This document shows positions 23,536 to 32,596 of a stretch of 45,800 bases of DNA, one piece after another. The position numbers were made by a program, and so were the translations under genes. The stretch lies in contig CAJUJZ010000002.1 of the NCBI GenBank assembly GCA_910586745.1, positions 2,364 through 48,163 of the forward strand, given 5' to 3'. The notes beneath the pieces were generated by a model. It was not told the origin of the DNA. It worked only from the letters and a program-made list of their open reading frames with translations, and searched no databases. The stretch's first letter is position 1. Each line of letters starts with the position of its first letter. Origin of the DNA: an uncultured Mucispirillum sp. (lineage in GTDB: Bacteria; Chrysiogenota; Deferribacteres; Deferribacterales; Mucispirillaceae).

Positions 23536-26037
23536 TTATTCTGCATCATGTTCTGCAATCCATTTATTTATTTTATCAACAAATTCTTTATGGATTGCGT
23601 CGCCTGCTTTTTCTGTTTTTCCTTCAATGTATAAGTGTACATTTGGGGAATACTGGTCTGGCACCATGTGTGCCCAGCCGCTGTCAAGCAGTATTTTAAT
23701 ACCATCTAAGAAAGATGCATCTTTTTCTCTTGCTTCTTCACTCATTTTTCTCATTAAAAACCCTTTTACTTCAACAGGGCAGTTAATTACTGAGTGGTAG
23801 AATTTATATTCTGGTATTTCTGCAACTATTTCTGAAAGCGGTTTGCCTATTTTATTCATCATTTCAACTATTTTTAATGAAGCATACATTGCATCAGGTG
23901 TAGTATTATGCTCAGTAAAGCAGATGAAACTTCTTAAATTGCCTGTAAAGTAGTAGTCTCTTAAAAATACACCTTTAATACCTGTAAATGAGCCGTGTAT
24001 AACTTCTACATTTTTAAGTTTATTATCAAGCACACTAGGAGCAAAAGCTGGCAGATAAACTTTTACTTTTTTAGTGGCAGATTTATCTATTAATAAAAGC
24101 ATAAGCATAAGCAGTTTATGGCCGTTTAATTTTTCGCCCATATCATCAATAACAGTTAAGCGTTCGCCAGATGGGAATACAATAAAGCCAGCATCAGCAT
24201 TTAAAACTTTAACAATGTTTGCAGCCTGCTGTATTGCAGCATCCTGCTGATGTTCAGAGCGGGAAAGTTTAAGTTCATCATGGTTTGCATTTAATATAAC
24301 AGAATCAATTCCTACTTTATTGAGTATTTTAGGCAGAATAGGGTCAGTTACACCATTTAACAGGTCAAGAACTATTTTAGTGCTTTTAGCCATAAGAGAT
24401 GTTTGGTCTATACTTCTTAAAAGCCCTTCAATATAGAATTCTTTAACCATTTGTTTTTCATTAATATCGCCTATTTCATTATGTGTTACGCGTCTGAAAT
24501 TTTCTCTGAAAAATGCTCTTTCAAGATTTTTTTCCACACCAGAATCTATACTGTCCCCTGCATCATTAAAGAAAAGTATTTCTGTATGAGTAGGGTCACT
24601 AGGTGATTGTCTGAAATGAACACCGCCAACTTCTCCAAAAGTAGAAAGTTTATAACGCATAGCAGGCAGAGCTTCCATTTTTAAATCAACAGCATTAACA
24701 CCAGTTGAAAGAAGTCCCCCTAAAAATGCTCTTTTAAGCATTCTTGAAGCTTTATGATAGTCCCTTGATGTAAGGATTTTAGAGCCTTGTGGTAAAAGTG
24801 AGCCAAAAGCTGCACCAAGTTTTGCAGCCATATCTGCAGAAAGCTCAATATTTGTTCTAGCACTGACTTTACCGCCTTCAAATATAGAGTTTTTCCATTT
24901 ATCACCCCATATAAGGTTAGATGAAACGATAGAGCCTTCTTCCACCTGTTTATTAGGCCATGCCATAATGTCTTTTTCAAATACAACATTATTGCTAATA
25001 GAAGTGCCTTCAGCAATAATAACACCATGTTCGCATTTTACTTTACTGCCTGCAATAACACTGTCACAGAAAACTGCATTAGTAATAGAGCAGTTTGCAC
25101 CAATACTTACTTTATTCCAAAGGATAGATTTGGAAATAGAAGTATTTTCATCAATAGAGCAGTCATTTCCCATGCAGCAGTCAGAAATTTTTGCATTAGC
25201 ACCAAAAGAGCAGTTATCGCCAACAACAACTAAACCAGTAATTTCAACACCTTCTGCCATTTTAAAGTTTTCACCATGGTATAATATGCCTTCGTTTAAA
25301 GTAACTTTTGTGCCTTCAAACGGAAGTTTAATCATACCTGAAGCAATTTCAAGCAGAGAAGTTCTGTATGAGTCAGGGTTGCCTACATCTCTCCAGTATC
25401 CTTTTGCGTTATACCCATATATATGTGTTCCACTTGCCATAATGCTTGGGAATAAGTCTTTTGAGAAGTCAAAGTTTTTATTTTCTGGTATATAGTTTAA
25501 TATTTCTGGTTCAAATACATAAATACCAGTATTAATGGTGTCGCTGAATACTTCGCCCCAGCCCGGTTTTTCAAGAAAGCGGACTATTTTGCCATCGCTG
25601 TCAGTAATTACAACACCAAATTGTAATGGGTCAGGAACAGATGTAAGTGTGATAGTAGCTTTTGAGTGTTTATCTTCATGGTATTTAATAATTTCAGGTA
25701 TATTAAAATCAGTAATTAAATCACCACTTACAACAATAAAGCGTTCATCAAGAAATTTTTCTGCTTTTTTTACTGCACCTGCTGTGCCATAGTCATCATC
25801 TGGAGTAAAGTATTCTATATGAATGCCAAGCTCTGAGCCATCTCCGAAATGAGCCTTAATAATTTCTGGTTTAAAGTAGAGAAGTATAGCTATATCTTTA
25901 ATGCCGGCATCACGCAGTGACATTATGATATACTCCATCATAGGTTTGTTGTAAACAGGAATCATTGGTTTTGGAACACTTGATGTGAGGGGCTGTATCC
26001 TGGTTCCAAATCCACCAGCCATAACAACTGCTTTCAT
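23536..26037 (-). CDS. Sugar-phosphate nucleotidyltransferase fused to phosphoglucomutase-like domain
   Basis: The start at 26037 follows AAGGTGG and begins MKAVVMAGGFGTRIQPLT, the NTP-binding signature. Residues 1-235 are the nucleotidyltransferase (FLEKPGWGEVFSDTINTGIY). Residues of about 240-365 are left-handed beta-helix hexapeptides (VGDNCSFGANAKISDCCMGN). Residues of about 380-833 are a phosphohexomutase-like region. Canonical mutase motifs are missing in the last part: there is no SHNP-type phosphoserine loop (GGVHFRQSPSDP stands at about the next segment) and no DGDxDR metal loop (FPSGERL instead). The same two-domain fusion is known as mannose-1-phosphate guanylyltransferase/phosphomannomutase. 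It may supply NDP-glucose or GDP-mannose. It lies directly upstream of the glycogen operon, 144 bases and one hairpin away. The mutase part may be only structural. Confidence 0.88.
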   Translation of the reverse strand: MKAVVMAGGFGTRIQPLTSSVPKPMIPVYNKPMMEYIIMSLRDAGIKDIAILLYFKPEIIKAHFGDGSELGIHIEYFTPDDDYGTAGAVKKAEKFLDERFIVVSGDLITDFNIPEIIKYHEDKHSKATITLTSVPDPLQFGVVITDSDGKIVRFLEKPGWGEVFSDTINTGIYVFEPEILNYIPENKNFDFSKDLFPSIMASGTHIYGYNAKGYWRDVGNPDSYRTSLLEIASGMIKLPFEGTKVTLNEGILYHGENFKMAEGVEITGLVVVGDNCSFGANAKISDCCMGNDCSIDENTSISKSILWNKVSIGANCSITNAVFCDSVIAGSKVKCEHGVIIAEGTSISNNVVFEKDIMAWPNKQVEEGSIVSSNLIWGDKWKNSIFEGGKVSARTNIELSADMAAKLGAAFGSLLPQGSKILTSRDYHKASRMLKRAFLGGLLSTGVNAVDLKMEALPAMRYKLSTFGEVGGVHFRQSPSDPTHTEILFFNDAGDSIDSGVEKNLERAFFRENFRRVTHNEIGDINEKQMVKEFYIEGLLRSIDQTSLMAKSTKIVLDLLNGVTDPILPKILNKVGIDSVILNANHDELKLSRSEHQQDAAIQQAANIVKVLNADAGFIVFPSGERLTVIDDMGEKLNGHKLLMLMLLLIDKSATKKVKVYLPAFAPSVLDNKLKNVEVIHGSFTGIKGVFLRDYYFTGNLRSFICFTEHNTTPDAMYASLKIVEMMNKIGKPLSEIVAEIPEYKFYHSVINCPVEVKGFLMRKMSEEAREKDASFLDGIKILLDSGWAHMVPDQYSPNVHLYIEGKTEKAGDAIHKEFVDKINKWIAEHDAE

Positions 26038-26177
26038 AATTGTACCACCTTTATATTTCTTTATTTTCAAATTGTTTTTTAAACAAATTAAATAAAGTCT
26101 TTAATTTAAAAGTAATAAAAAGGCATTTACTAATATTTTAAAGACTGTTATTTAGGAATAATTAACTGGCTTACTGC

Positions 26178-26540
26178 CTAGTTTTCATTAGCAAGCACTT
26201 TTTTTACTTCTTCTTTTAAAGAGTCAGTGTCCTGAGATTTTACCCAGTAACCATCTGCACTCCATGTTGAAAAATCATCTTGATAAGCAGAATAAGCTGT
26301 GGCAAGGATAGTTTTCATTCCTTTATATTCTTTAACTATTCGCTGTAGAATATCAATACCGCTTTCGCCCTTTAATTTAATATCAAGCAGGCAAAGGTCT
26401 ATTTTTTCTGTTTCTAATATTTTGAAACATTCTGTAGAATTGGCTGCTTCAAAAGTGTTATAGCCTTCTTCCTTTAAAACTGATGAAAACAGAAAACGGA
26501 TATCTTCTTCATCGTCAACTAATAAAATATTATAAGCCAT
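26178..26540 (-). CDS. Stand-alone response regulator receiver protein
   Basis: This 120-residue CheY-like domain has every switch residue: the acidic pair DDEED at 9-13, the phosphorylated Asp53 in LCLLDIKL, Thr81 in ILATAYSA and Lys101 in GYWVKSQ. There is no output domain, so it signals by protein contact or phosphotransfer. The partner kinase is not in the window. A strong AAAGGAGGA Shine-Dalgarno precedes the ATG. It is 140 bases upstream of the NTase-PGM fusion gene and could share its transcript, which might link sugar-nucleotide synthesis to a signal, but that is inference. It could belong to chemotaxis, but TAYSAY and the acidic context look more like a small Spo0F-type regulator. 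Confidence 0.9.
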   Translation of the reverse strand: MAYNILLVDDEEDIRFLFSSVLKEEGYNTFEAANSTECFKILETEKIDLCLLDIKLKGESGIDILQRIVKEYKGMKTILATAYSAYQDDFSTWSADGYWVKSQDTDSLKEEVKKVLANEN

Positions 26541-26744
26541 AAGGTCCTCCTTTTAAGTTGTATATAAAACAGATTTATAAAGAATTATATTTTGCTGAAA
26601 AGTCCATAGAATGTGGTATGCAGTAAAATAATACAACAAAATATACTCCCTAAAATGACTATAACAGAAAAAATTTAAATATGCTACAAAAAACATCAAT
26701 TGTTGTATTATTTTTTTAAAATTATAACAGTAATATGAAATATT

Positions 26745-26781
26745 AAAAAATACAAAAAAGAGCTTTTAATAAAAAGCCCTT
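26745..26781 (-). terminator. Terminator of rpe
   Basis: AAGAGCTTTT (26758-26767) pairs with AAAAGCCCTT (26772-26781), including one G-U on the minus-strand RNA, with a T-rich tail beyond 26757 on the minus strand. It ends 12 bases past the rpe stop codon. Confidence 0.8.
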
Positions 26782-26793
26782 ATGTATCAGTGG

Positions 26794-27438
26794 TTAATAT
26801 TGTTTTAAAAGGTTTACTGGAATACTGTAATCACTGGCTTTAAATATATAGCTGCCAGCAACTGCGGCAGTCATTCCAGATGAGGCAAGTCTTGCAATTG
26901 TCTTATCATTAACACCGCCATCTACTTCTATAATAAAATTATGTTTTATATTTTTGCCAATGGTTTTCAGCTTCACAATTTTATCATAACTTGTTTCAAT
27001 CAGGCTTTGAGCTGGAAAGCCCGGGTTAACAGACATTATAAGAACTAAATCAAGGTATGGCAGTATTTCTTCAAGCATATATACAGGTGTACCTGGGTTT
27101 AAAGAAACACCTGCTTTTTTGCCCTTACTTTTTATATAAGATATAGTTCTTTGAATATGTCTGTCCGCTTCATAATGAGGAACAATAATATCTGCCCCTG
27201 CGTCAATGAAGTCATCTATATATTTTGATGGATTATCAATCATCAAATGAACATCAAAAATTTTATCAGTATGTTTTCTTAAAGCTTTCACAACAGGAGC
27301 ACCAAAAGTAATATTTGGCACAAAAGTGCCATCCATAATATCTAAATGTATCCAGTCTGCCCCTGCTTTATCTACAGCTTTAATTTCTTTTTCTAAATTA
27401 GCAAAATCTGCACTTAAAATAGATGCGGAAACTATCAT
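26794..27438 (-). CDS. rpe: Ribulose-phosphate 3-epimerase
   Basis: The 214-residue TIM barrel has the family hallmarks: SASILSADFANL, the metal/His site in DWIHLDIMDGTFVPNITFG, DVHLMIDNP and EVDGGVND. It interconverts ribulose-5-phosphate and xylulose-5-phosphate in the pentose phosphate pathway. The usual NPGFGGQ phosphate-loop motif reads NPGFPAQ (about residues 139-145), an unusual change of Gly-Gly to Pro-Ala. TVHxEA is IVPHYEA. Otherwise the protein is complete. GGAGG precedes the ATG at good spacing. The gene is transcribed alone, divergently from the lytic transglycosylase gene. Confidence 0.94.
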   Translation of the reverse strand: MIVSASILSADFANLEKEIKAVDKAGADWIHLDIMDGTFVPNITFGAPVVKALRKHTDKIFDVHLMIDNPSKYIDDFIDAGADIIVPHYEADRHIQRTISYIKSKGKKAGVSLNPGTPVYMLEEILPYLDLVLIMSVNPGFPAQSLIETSYDKIVKLKTIGKNIKHNFIIEVDGGVNDKTIARLASSGMTAAVAGSYIFKASDYSIPVNLLKQY

Positions 27439-27616
27439 TTAATCCTCCAAAATAATGTACATAATTATACATTATAATAAGCAAAAAAGCAATAGCTTCG
27501 CTTTCGAATTACCCTTTAGATTCTTTGCAGTGTATATGATTATTAATAAGAAAAATTTTACTGATAAACTTATATTTTTCTTTTATTTTTATAAAATGTA
27601 TGGTATATCCAATTTT

Positions 27617-28633
27617 ATGAAAAAATTAATTTTTTTGATAATTTTGTTGTGTTTGTCTATTTTTGACAAATCTTATGCAGAACTTACTGCTGGTAAGTTT
27701 ACAAATAATCCAGATGTTGATGCATTTGTTAATAAAATGCATGCTAATCATGGGTTTAGTAAAGATTATCTATATGGTATTTTTGATAAAACAATGCATT
27801 CCGGCTTTACTCCAAAGTATATGAATAAGCCTGCTGAAAGTGTAAATAATTGGGCAGTATATAGAAAAAATATGGTAAATGATATTCGTCTTGATTTAGG
27901 AGTAAGGTATTTTAAGAAGCATAAAACAGAGCTTGCAAAAGCACAAAAGCAGTATGGAGTGCCTGCTCATATTATTGCGGGAATCATAGGAATGGAAACT
28001 AATTATGGATATTCGCCTATGAAATTTCGTGCTGTAGATTCTATTGCTACTCTTGCCTTTTACTATCCAAGGCGTGCAGAATATTTTCAAAGAGAGTTAG
28101 AAGCTTTATTTTTATTTGCTAGAAAAACTGATACTGATATTTTTGATATTAAAAGCTCTTATGCAGGTGCTGTTGGTATACCGCAGTTTATGCCAAGTAA
28201 TGTATTAACTTATGCTGTAAGTGGGACAGGTGATAAGCATATAGATATTATTAACAACCATTTAGATGCTTTATTCAGTGTTGCAAATTTTTTAAAGAAA
28301 AAAGGGTGGAATACGGGTGAACCTGTTTCTATGAAAGTGAGTGTAAAAGGCAAGAAATATTATAAATATGTTACAGAATCGCCTTGTAATGGTTATAAAG
28401 TAACTGTTAAAACATTAAAAAATGCAGGTGTATCTTTTCCATTTCCAGTGCCAGATGATACAAAAGTAATACTTTTTACAGTTCATGGTGCAAATGGTAA
28501 GGAATATCATGCAGCATTTAATAATTTTTGTGCTGTATACAGATATAATCCAAGTATACACTATGTATTAGGTGTTAATTATTTAGGAAATATTGTTGGC
28601 TCTCGTGCGGGGGCTAAATTATATTCTCACTAA
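27617..28633 (+). CDS. mltB: Periplasmic lytic murein transglycosylase, MltB type
   Basis: The start at 27617 gives a cleavable signal peptide (MKKLIFLIILLCLSIFDKSYA, about residues 1-21). A longer frame to 27455 lacks any rationale. The mature protein has the SLT_2/MltB fold with catalytic Glu127 in AGIIGMETNYGYSPM, then SYAGAVGIPQFMPSN at about 188-202. It cleaves the glycan of peptidoglycan with 1,6-anhydro product formation. There is no lipobox, so it is a soluble periplasmic form, shorter in its C-terminus than with an added PG-binding domain. No good Shine-Dalgarno is visible. It heads a row of envelope genes with gaps of 24, 2, 12 and 13 bases, suggesting a common transcript and a role in placing envelope proteins through the wall. 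Confidence 0.92.
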   Translation: MKKLIFLIILLCLSIFDKSYAELTAGKFTNNPDVDAFVNKMHANHGFSKDYLYGIFDKTMHSGFTPKYMNKPAESVNNWAVYRKNMVNDIRLDLGVRYFKKHKTELAKAQKQYGVPAHIIAGIIGMETNYGYSPMKFRAVDSIATLAFYYPRRAEYFQRELEALFLFARKTDTDIFDIKSSYAGAVGIPQFMPSNVLTYAVSGTGDKHIDIINNHLDALFSVANFLKKKGWNTGEPVSMKVSVKGKKYYKYVTESPCNGYKVTVKTLKNAGVSFPFPVPDDTKVILFTVHGANGKEYHAAFNNFCAVYRYNPSIHYVLGVNYLGNIVGSRAGAKLYSH

Positions 28634-28657
28634 AATAATATAAGGATAGGGAAGTAT

Positions 28658-29545
28658 ATGAAAAATAATGTTTTGTATTTGCTGTTATTTTTTTTTACAG
28701 TGTCTTTATACGGCTGTGGAGAAAGCATATATTCAGATGTGGATAACACTGCTTCACAGGAAGCTAAACAGGACCAGTTAGATTTTGATTTTATCAGCAA
28801 TAACTGTGCTCCTGTTATGAGTTATTATAACAGGATAGATCCAACTGGAGCATCTTTATCAAGAGATGATGCATTTAAGTTTTTAAGTGCCATATTATAC
28901 TGTGGTGGCTTTAATGTTATTGGCGGTATAGATATGGTTAGTAAAGCAGGTACATCTGATGTATATGGTGTAGTTGCTGCTATGCTTGGTATATCTGAAG
29001 TTACTTCTGAAAATTTAAAAGCTATAAGCCCATATTATTTAAAAGCAGTAGATATATGCGGCATAAGAAAAACTATTGCAGAAAATAATAATACTACTCT
29101 TAATAACAGCACAGCTTCTATATGCGGCTTTGCTGGAATGATTGGCTCAGCAGTAAATGTTTCTGCTCTTATAAGCTCTATTGCTGGAGATAATATTTCT
29201 ATAGAAATCAGTGAAAATGGTTTTCAGCAGGCATTAGAGCAAATAGATGTAAATACAGCAGTAGATGGGTTTCTTGCTAATGCTGAAAATGATTCATATT
29301 TAGAAGAATTAACTTTAACACTGAATACAGCCATTGACAGTTTATCGTCTATGGAAAGTCTTGTAGGTGGCTCTGTAGATATGGTGAATGAAATAAAAAG
29401 CAGTTTGCTTGATGAAGTAACAAATCAGGTATCTGCATATAAATTAAAAGAATATATAACAAGTATTAAAGAAAGCCAGAATAATGGCAGTGGTAACGGT
29501 TGTAACAGCGGTAATTGTCAAGGACAAGGTTATGGGGGAAGATAG
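28658..29545 (+). CDS. Lipoprotein of unknown function with Gly/Asn/Cys-rich tail
   Basis: The 295-residue protein has a lipoprotein signal peptide (hydrophobic 5-17, lipobox SLYGC with Cys20). The mature part is mainly helical with paired cysteines (NNCAPVM, ILYCGG, VDICGI, SICGFAG). It ends in a low-complexity tail containing GSGNGCNSGNC and GQGYGGR. I recognise no family. GGATAGGG is present 6-13 bases before the ATG. Its stop lies 2 bases before the outer-membrane barrel gene, so the two are coupled and may form an outer-membrane pair. The glycine-cysteine tail has no transmembrane helix, so it is not a CTERM sorting signal. Confidence 0.8.
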   Translation: MKNNVLYLLLFFFTVSLYGCGESIYSDVDNTASQEAKQDQLDFDFISNNCAPVMSYYNRIDPTGASLSRDDAFKFLSAILYCGGFNVIGGIDMVSKAGTSDVYGVVAAMLGISEVTSENLKAISPYYLKAVDICGIRKTIAENNNTTLNNSTASICGFAGMIGSAVNVSALISSIAGDNISIEISENGFQQALEQIDVNTAVDGFLANAENDSYLEELTLTLNTAIDSLSSMESLVGGSVDMVNEIKSSLLDEVTNQVSAYKLKEYITSIKESQNNGSGNGCNSGNCQGQGYGGR

Positions 29546-29547
29546 GT

Positions 29548-30699
29548 ATGAAATTTAAAGCAATTTTAGTTACTTTTTTAATAATCATTCCATTTGCATC
29601 AAGCTATGCACAAAAAGCAGTATTTTCACGAGAATATCCTAGAATGATGACTTCTGTGCGTGCTATGGGTATGGGTAATGCTTTTTTTGGTGTAAGTGAT
29701 GATAAGTATGCAGCCTTTTATAACCCTGCAGGTCTTGCTATGAATAAAAGTGTTTGGAATGTTGATATTATTCCATTAAGTATTGGTGCTAACAGCAATA
29801 TGGTTTCAAATGCCATTGACCTTAGCAGTATGTTTTTAAAAGGTGGTTTAGATACAGATACTATTGTAAAAACATTAGATGGTATGATGGGGCAGTATAA
29901 TAATATTAGTCCTATTACTTTTTTCCCTGCATTTACATATAAAAACTGGTCTTTTGGTATATTTGTAAACAGCTATGCTAATATACTTACATACAATAAA
30001 GTAATGCCTACAGTTTCTGCAAAAGTTCATGCAGATGCTGGTGCGGTGTTAACTTATGCACATTCATTTTTAAAGGATAAATCTTTGCATTTAGGTGTAT
30101 CATTAATGGGCTTTTACAGAATGGGTTACAGTGCAACATATACAGCAGTTGATATTGCAAATTTAGATACAAATAGTATTGTAACAGATGTATTAGAAAA
30201 TACTGGATGGGGTATTCTTGCAAGCGTTGGGATAATGTATGAACTTCCATGGCTTAGAAAAGAATTAAATGCAAGAGTAGGGCTTTCATTTAATGATTTT
30301 GGATATCAGTCTATGGCAGAAGGGCTTGATAAAATTGAGCCTACATTAAATTTAAGCCTTGCAATTTCGCCAAACTGGGAGTTTATTTCATCTAATGTAG
30401 TTATAGATTTTAATGATTTATTATTTATGAACGGTACAGATGATTCTTTTGGCAAACGCGTAAATATAGGTGCAGAAATAGGCTTTTGGAATAGAATATT
30501 TCTCCGTACTGGTCTTCACCAAGGTTATTGGACAGCAGGTGCAGGTATTAATATATGGGCACTTCGCATAAACTATGCTTATTATACAGAAGAACTTGGT
30601 GCTTATGCAGGCCAGTATTCAGACCAGCGTCATGTAATAGAAGTAGTTATTGGATGGGACCAGCTTAAAAAACAGCCAAACAGCAGACTTATTGACTAA
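29548..30699 (+). CDS. Outer-membrane beta-barrel protein (UPF0164/PorV-like)
   Basis: The start at 29548 follows GGGGGAAGATAGG and gives a signal peptide (MKFKAILVTFLIIIPFASSYA). The mature N-terminus RAMGMGNAFFGVSDDKYAAFYNPAGLAM is the sequence shared by the UPF0164/PorV and FadL-like barrels. Amphipathic strands with alternating aromatic residues continue to the C-terminal WDQLKKQ. The 383 residues suit a barrel of 14 strands or so. It would sit in the outer membrane as a channel or as an anchoring component; PorV-type relatives work with protein export. It sits between two lipoprotein genes. The substrate is unknown, and the exact subfamily is not certain. Confidence 0.82.
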   Translation: MKFKAILVTFLIIIPFASSYAQKAVFSREYPRMMTSVRAMGMGNAFFGVSDDKYAAFYNPAGLAMNKSVWNVDIIPLSIGANSNMVSNAIDLSSMFLKGGLDTDTIVKTLDGMMGQYNNISPITFFPAFTYKNWSFGIFVNSYANILTYNKVMPTVSAKVHADAGAVLTYAHSFLKDKSLHLGVSLMGFYRMGYSATYTAVDIANLDTNSIVTDVLENTGWGILASVGIMYELPWLRKELNARVGLSFNDFGYQSMAEGLDKIEPTLNLSLAISPNWEFISSNVVIDFNDLLFMNGTDDSFGKRVNIGAEIGFWNRIFLRTGLHQGYWTAGAGINIWALRINYAYYTEELGAYAGQYSDQRHVIEVVIGWDQLKKQPNSRLID

Positions 30700-30711
30700 A
30701 AATAAAGTATA

Positions 30712-31956
30712 ATGAAAAAATTTGTATTCATTGCAGCCAGTATGATTTTATTATCATATGGTTGTGCAGAAAAACAAAAAGTTATTACTGGTGGGCAGCT
30801 TTTGCAGGTAGTCAGCCCTGTAAAAGCTGAGCCTTCAAATCCAAAAGATTTTGAAATGAAAATACCAGAATCTTCTATGATTAGAAATTCTCTAATCAGC
30901 TTTAGTAAAACATATCAAAGAGTATACAGTGACAGTGATGTTACATCTATAGCAGCAGGCAAAGATATGATAGCTGTTTTAAAGTCTGATGAAATAGGCT
31001 TTACTATTGCAAGCTGTCCAGGACTTTATTTAAAAAAATCTTATGATAATGTAAGAGTATATGGACTTGAAGCTATTATATATAACAGCAGTCATGTCGA
31101 TGTGTATTCTGCTGCAGAGTGTGCAAGTTTAGGCACATATTCTAGAATGTTAGATGGCAGTGTAGAGATAGTGCCAAATTATATCATAGAGTGGGTTGGC
31201 TCTCAAGCAGCATTAAGAAACTCTTATAATGGTGATGAGCTTTATACTGGTGATACTGGTCTTTTAATAAAAGCAGCAGGATATTTAAATGGTGCTCCTG
31301 TTCTTCTTCAGGAAAATGGTTATGTGCTGACTTATGATAAGAATATGAAAGCTTTTGTATTAACTGGTCAGATTCCATCAGGATATAACGAAATATATCA
31401 TTCTGAAGGCAGATTTTACGGCACATTAAAAGATAATAAAAAGTTTTTTGTTCTTGATAATGATACTGTAAAAATAAGCGATAATACAGGCTGCACAGCA
31501 AGTCCATACAGTGTTTCAGGTATGTGCAGCACTACTTTAATTACTGACAGCGAAATATATCATGATTTACCTGTAAAAGATAAGTTTGCTTCTACATCTA
31601 CTACATTTATTACTCTTGATAAGTCAAATATACAAATATATTACCTTGAAACAGTGTGGCAGAGATTTTTATCTATGAGCTTTGAATTGCCAAAAGCATG
31701 TGTTTCTGGTAAATCGTTATATTATAAATCATTCAGCGGAAATATTTATCAGAATATTAATGGAAAGGAAATAAAAATATCTGTAATGCCTAAAAAATGT
31801 TCAGATAAAAATATTGTATTAAACTATGGCGAATTTTACTGCTCTGGTAAAAAATGCGGAAAATTTGCTTCGCCTATTAAAAATAATACTGAAGCAGTAA
31901 TGTATCGCCGAATAGAAGATAATACTATATATTATTATTTTGATAATTTAGATTAG
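30712..31956 (+). CDS. Lipoprotein of unknown function, beta-rich
   Basis: The 414-residue protein begins MKKFVFIAASMILLSYGCAEK, with Cys18 in a lipobox. The mature part has regular short strand-turn repeats with Gly/Asp/Tyr (AAGKDMIAVLKSDEIGFTIA, KAAGYLNGAPVLLQENGYVL, YHSEGRFYGTLKDNKKFFVL). This suggests a beta-propeller-like fold. No catalytic motif is evident and I recognise no family. It lies 12 bases after the barrel gene and 13 before the acetyltransferase gene, so a common transcript is likely. The start lacks a clear Shine-Dalgarno and may depend on coupling to the upstream stop. Confidence 0.78.
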   Translation: MKKFVFIAASMILLSYGCAEKQKVITGGQLLQVVSPVKAEPSNPKDFEMKIPESSMIRNSLISFSKTYQRVYSDSDVTSIAAGKDMIAVLKSDEIGFTIASCPGLYLKKSYDNVRVYGLEAIIYNSSHVDVYSAAECASLGTYSRMLDGSVEIVPNYIIEWVGSQAALRNSYNGDELYTGDTGLLIKAAGYLNGAPVLLQENGYVLTYDKNMKAFVLTGQIPSGYNEIYHSEGRFYGTLKDNKKFFVLDNDTVKISDNTGCTASPYSVSGMCSTTLITDSEIYHDLPVKDKFASTSTTFITLDKSNIQIYYLETVWQRFLSMSFELPKACVSGKSLYYKSFSGNIYQNINGKEIKISVMPKKCSDKNIVLNYGEFYCSGKKCGKFASPIKNNTEAVMYRRIEDNTIYYYFDNLD

Positions 31957-31969
31957 ACAGGAGTAAAAT

Positions 31970-32596
31970 ATGATTCCTAATCCAAAAGATATTTTTCCAA
32001 ATAAAAATATACCAAGTGTCTGTTTTGTAAAAAATATAATAGATAATCCTAATATTATTATTGGTGATTATACATATTATTCAGACGATGAAGATATATA
32101 TAATTTTTTAAAAAATATTACTCATCATTATGATTTTATTGGGGATAAGTTAATAATAGGTAAATTTTGTGCCATTGCAAAGGGGTTTGAGTTTATTATG
32201 AATGGTGCTAATCATTGTATGTGCAGTGCTTCAACTTATCCATTTTATATAATGGGCTGGGGGAATACTCCGCCTGCATTAGAAGATATGCCATTGAAAG
32301 GGGATACAGTTATTGGTAATGATGTATGGATAGGACAAAATGCTGTTATTATGCCGGGTATAAATATAGGTGATGGTGCAATTATTGGAGCTAATTCAGT
32401 TGTAGCAAAAGATATTCCAGCTTATGCAGTTGCAGCAGGAAACCCTTGCTGCGTTAGAAAAATGCGATTTCCTGATGAAATAATCAATATTTTATTAGAA
32501 GTAAAATGGTGGGATTGGAGTGCTGATAAGATATTTGAGAATTTGAATATATTATCCGGCAGTGATTTATCAAAACTAAAAACACTTTTAAAATAA
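31970..32596 (+). CDS. Xenobiotic acetyltransferase-family (Vat/CatB-like) O-acetyltransferase
   Basis: This 208-residue protein shows the left-handed beta-helix of hexapeptide acetyltransferases: IGDYTYYSDDEDIYNF near the start, the catalytic His82 in NGANHCMCSASTYPF, and the repeats VIGNDVWIGQNAVIMPGINI then GDGAIIGANSVVAKDI. It closely matches the streptogramin/chloramphenicol acetyltransferase branch (VatD His82 is in the same place). Members transfer acetyl from acetyl-CoA to a hydroxyl; here the target could be an antibiotic or a cell-surface sugar. The envelope neighbourhood favours the second, but that is inference. It has a clear AGGAG start signal. Its last codons overlap the terminator stem. 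Confidence 0.9.
   Translation: MIPNPKDIFPNKNIPSVCFVKNIIDNPNIIIGDYTYYSDDEDIYNFLKNITHHYDFIGDKLIIGKFCAIAKGFEFIMNGANHCMCSASTYPFYIMGWGNTPPALEDMPLKGDTVIGNDVWIGQNAVIMPGINIGDGAIIGANSVVAKDIPAYAVAAGNPCCVRKMRFPDEIINILLEVKWWDWSADKIFENLNILSGSDLSKLKTLLK

Noticed and set aside
24968..25495. 175-residue plus-strand frame inside the NTase-PGM gene
   Set aside because: It is antisense to the beta-helix repeats of a well-supported gene; its length follows from the repeat codon pattern.
28658..29545. C-terminal sorting signal (CTERM) on the Gly/Cys-rich lipoprotein as a CPBP substrate
   Set aside because: There is no transmembrane helix or basic cluster after the Gly/Cys motif, and the protein is already lipid-anchored at its N-terminus.
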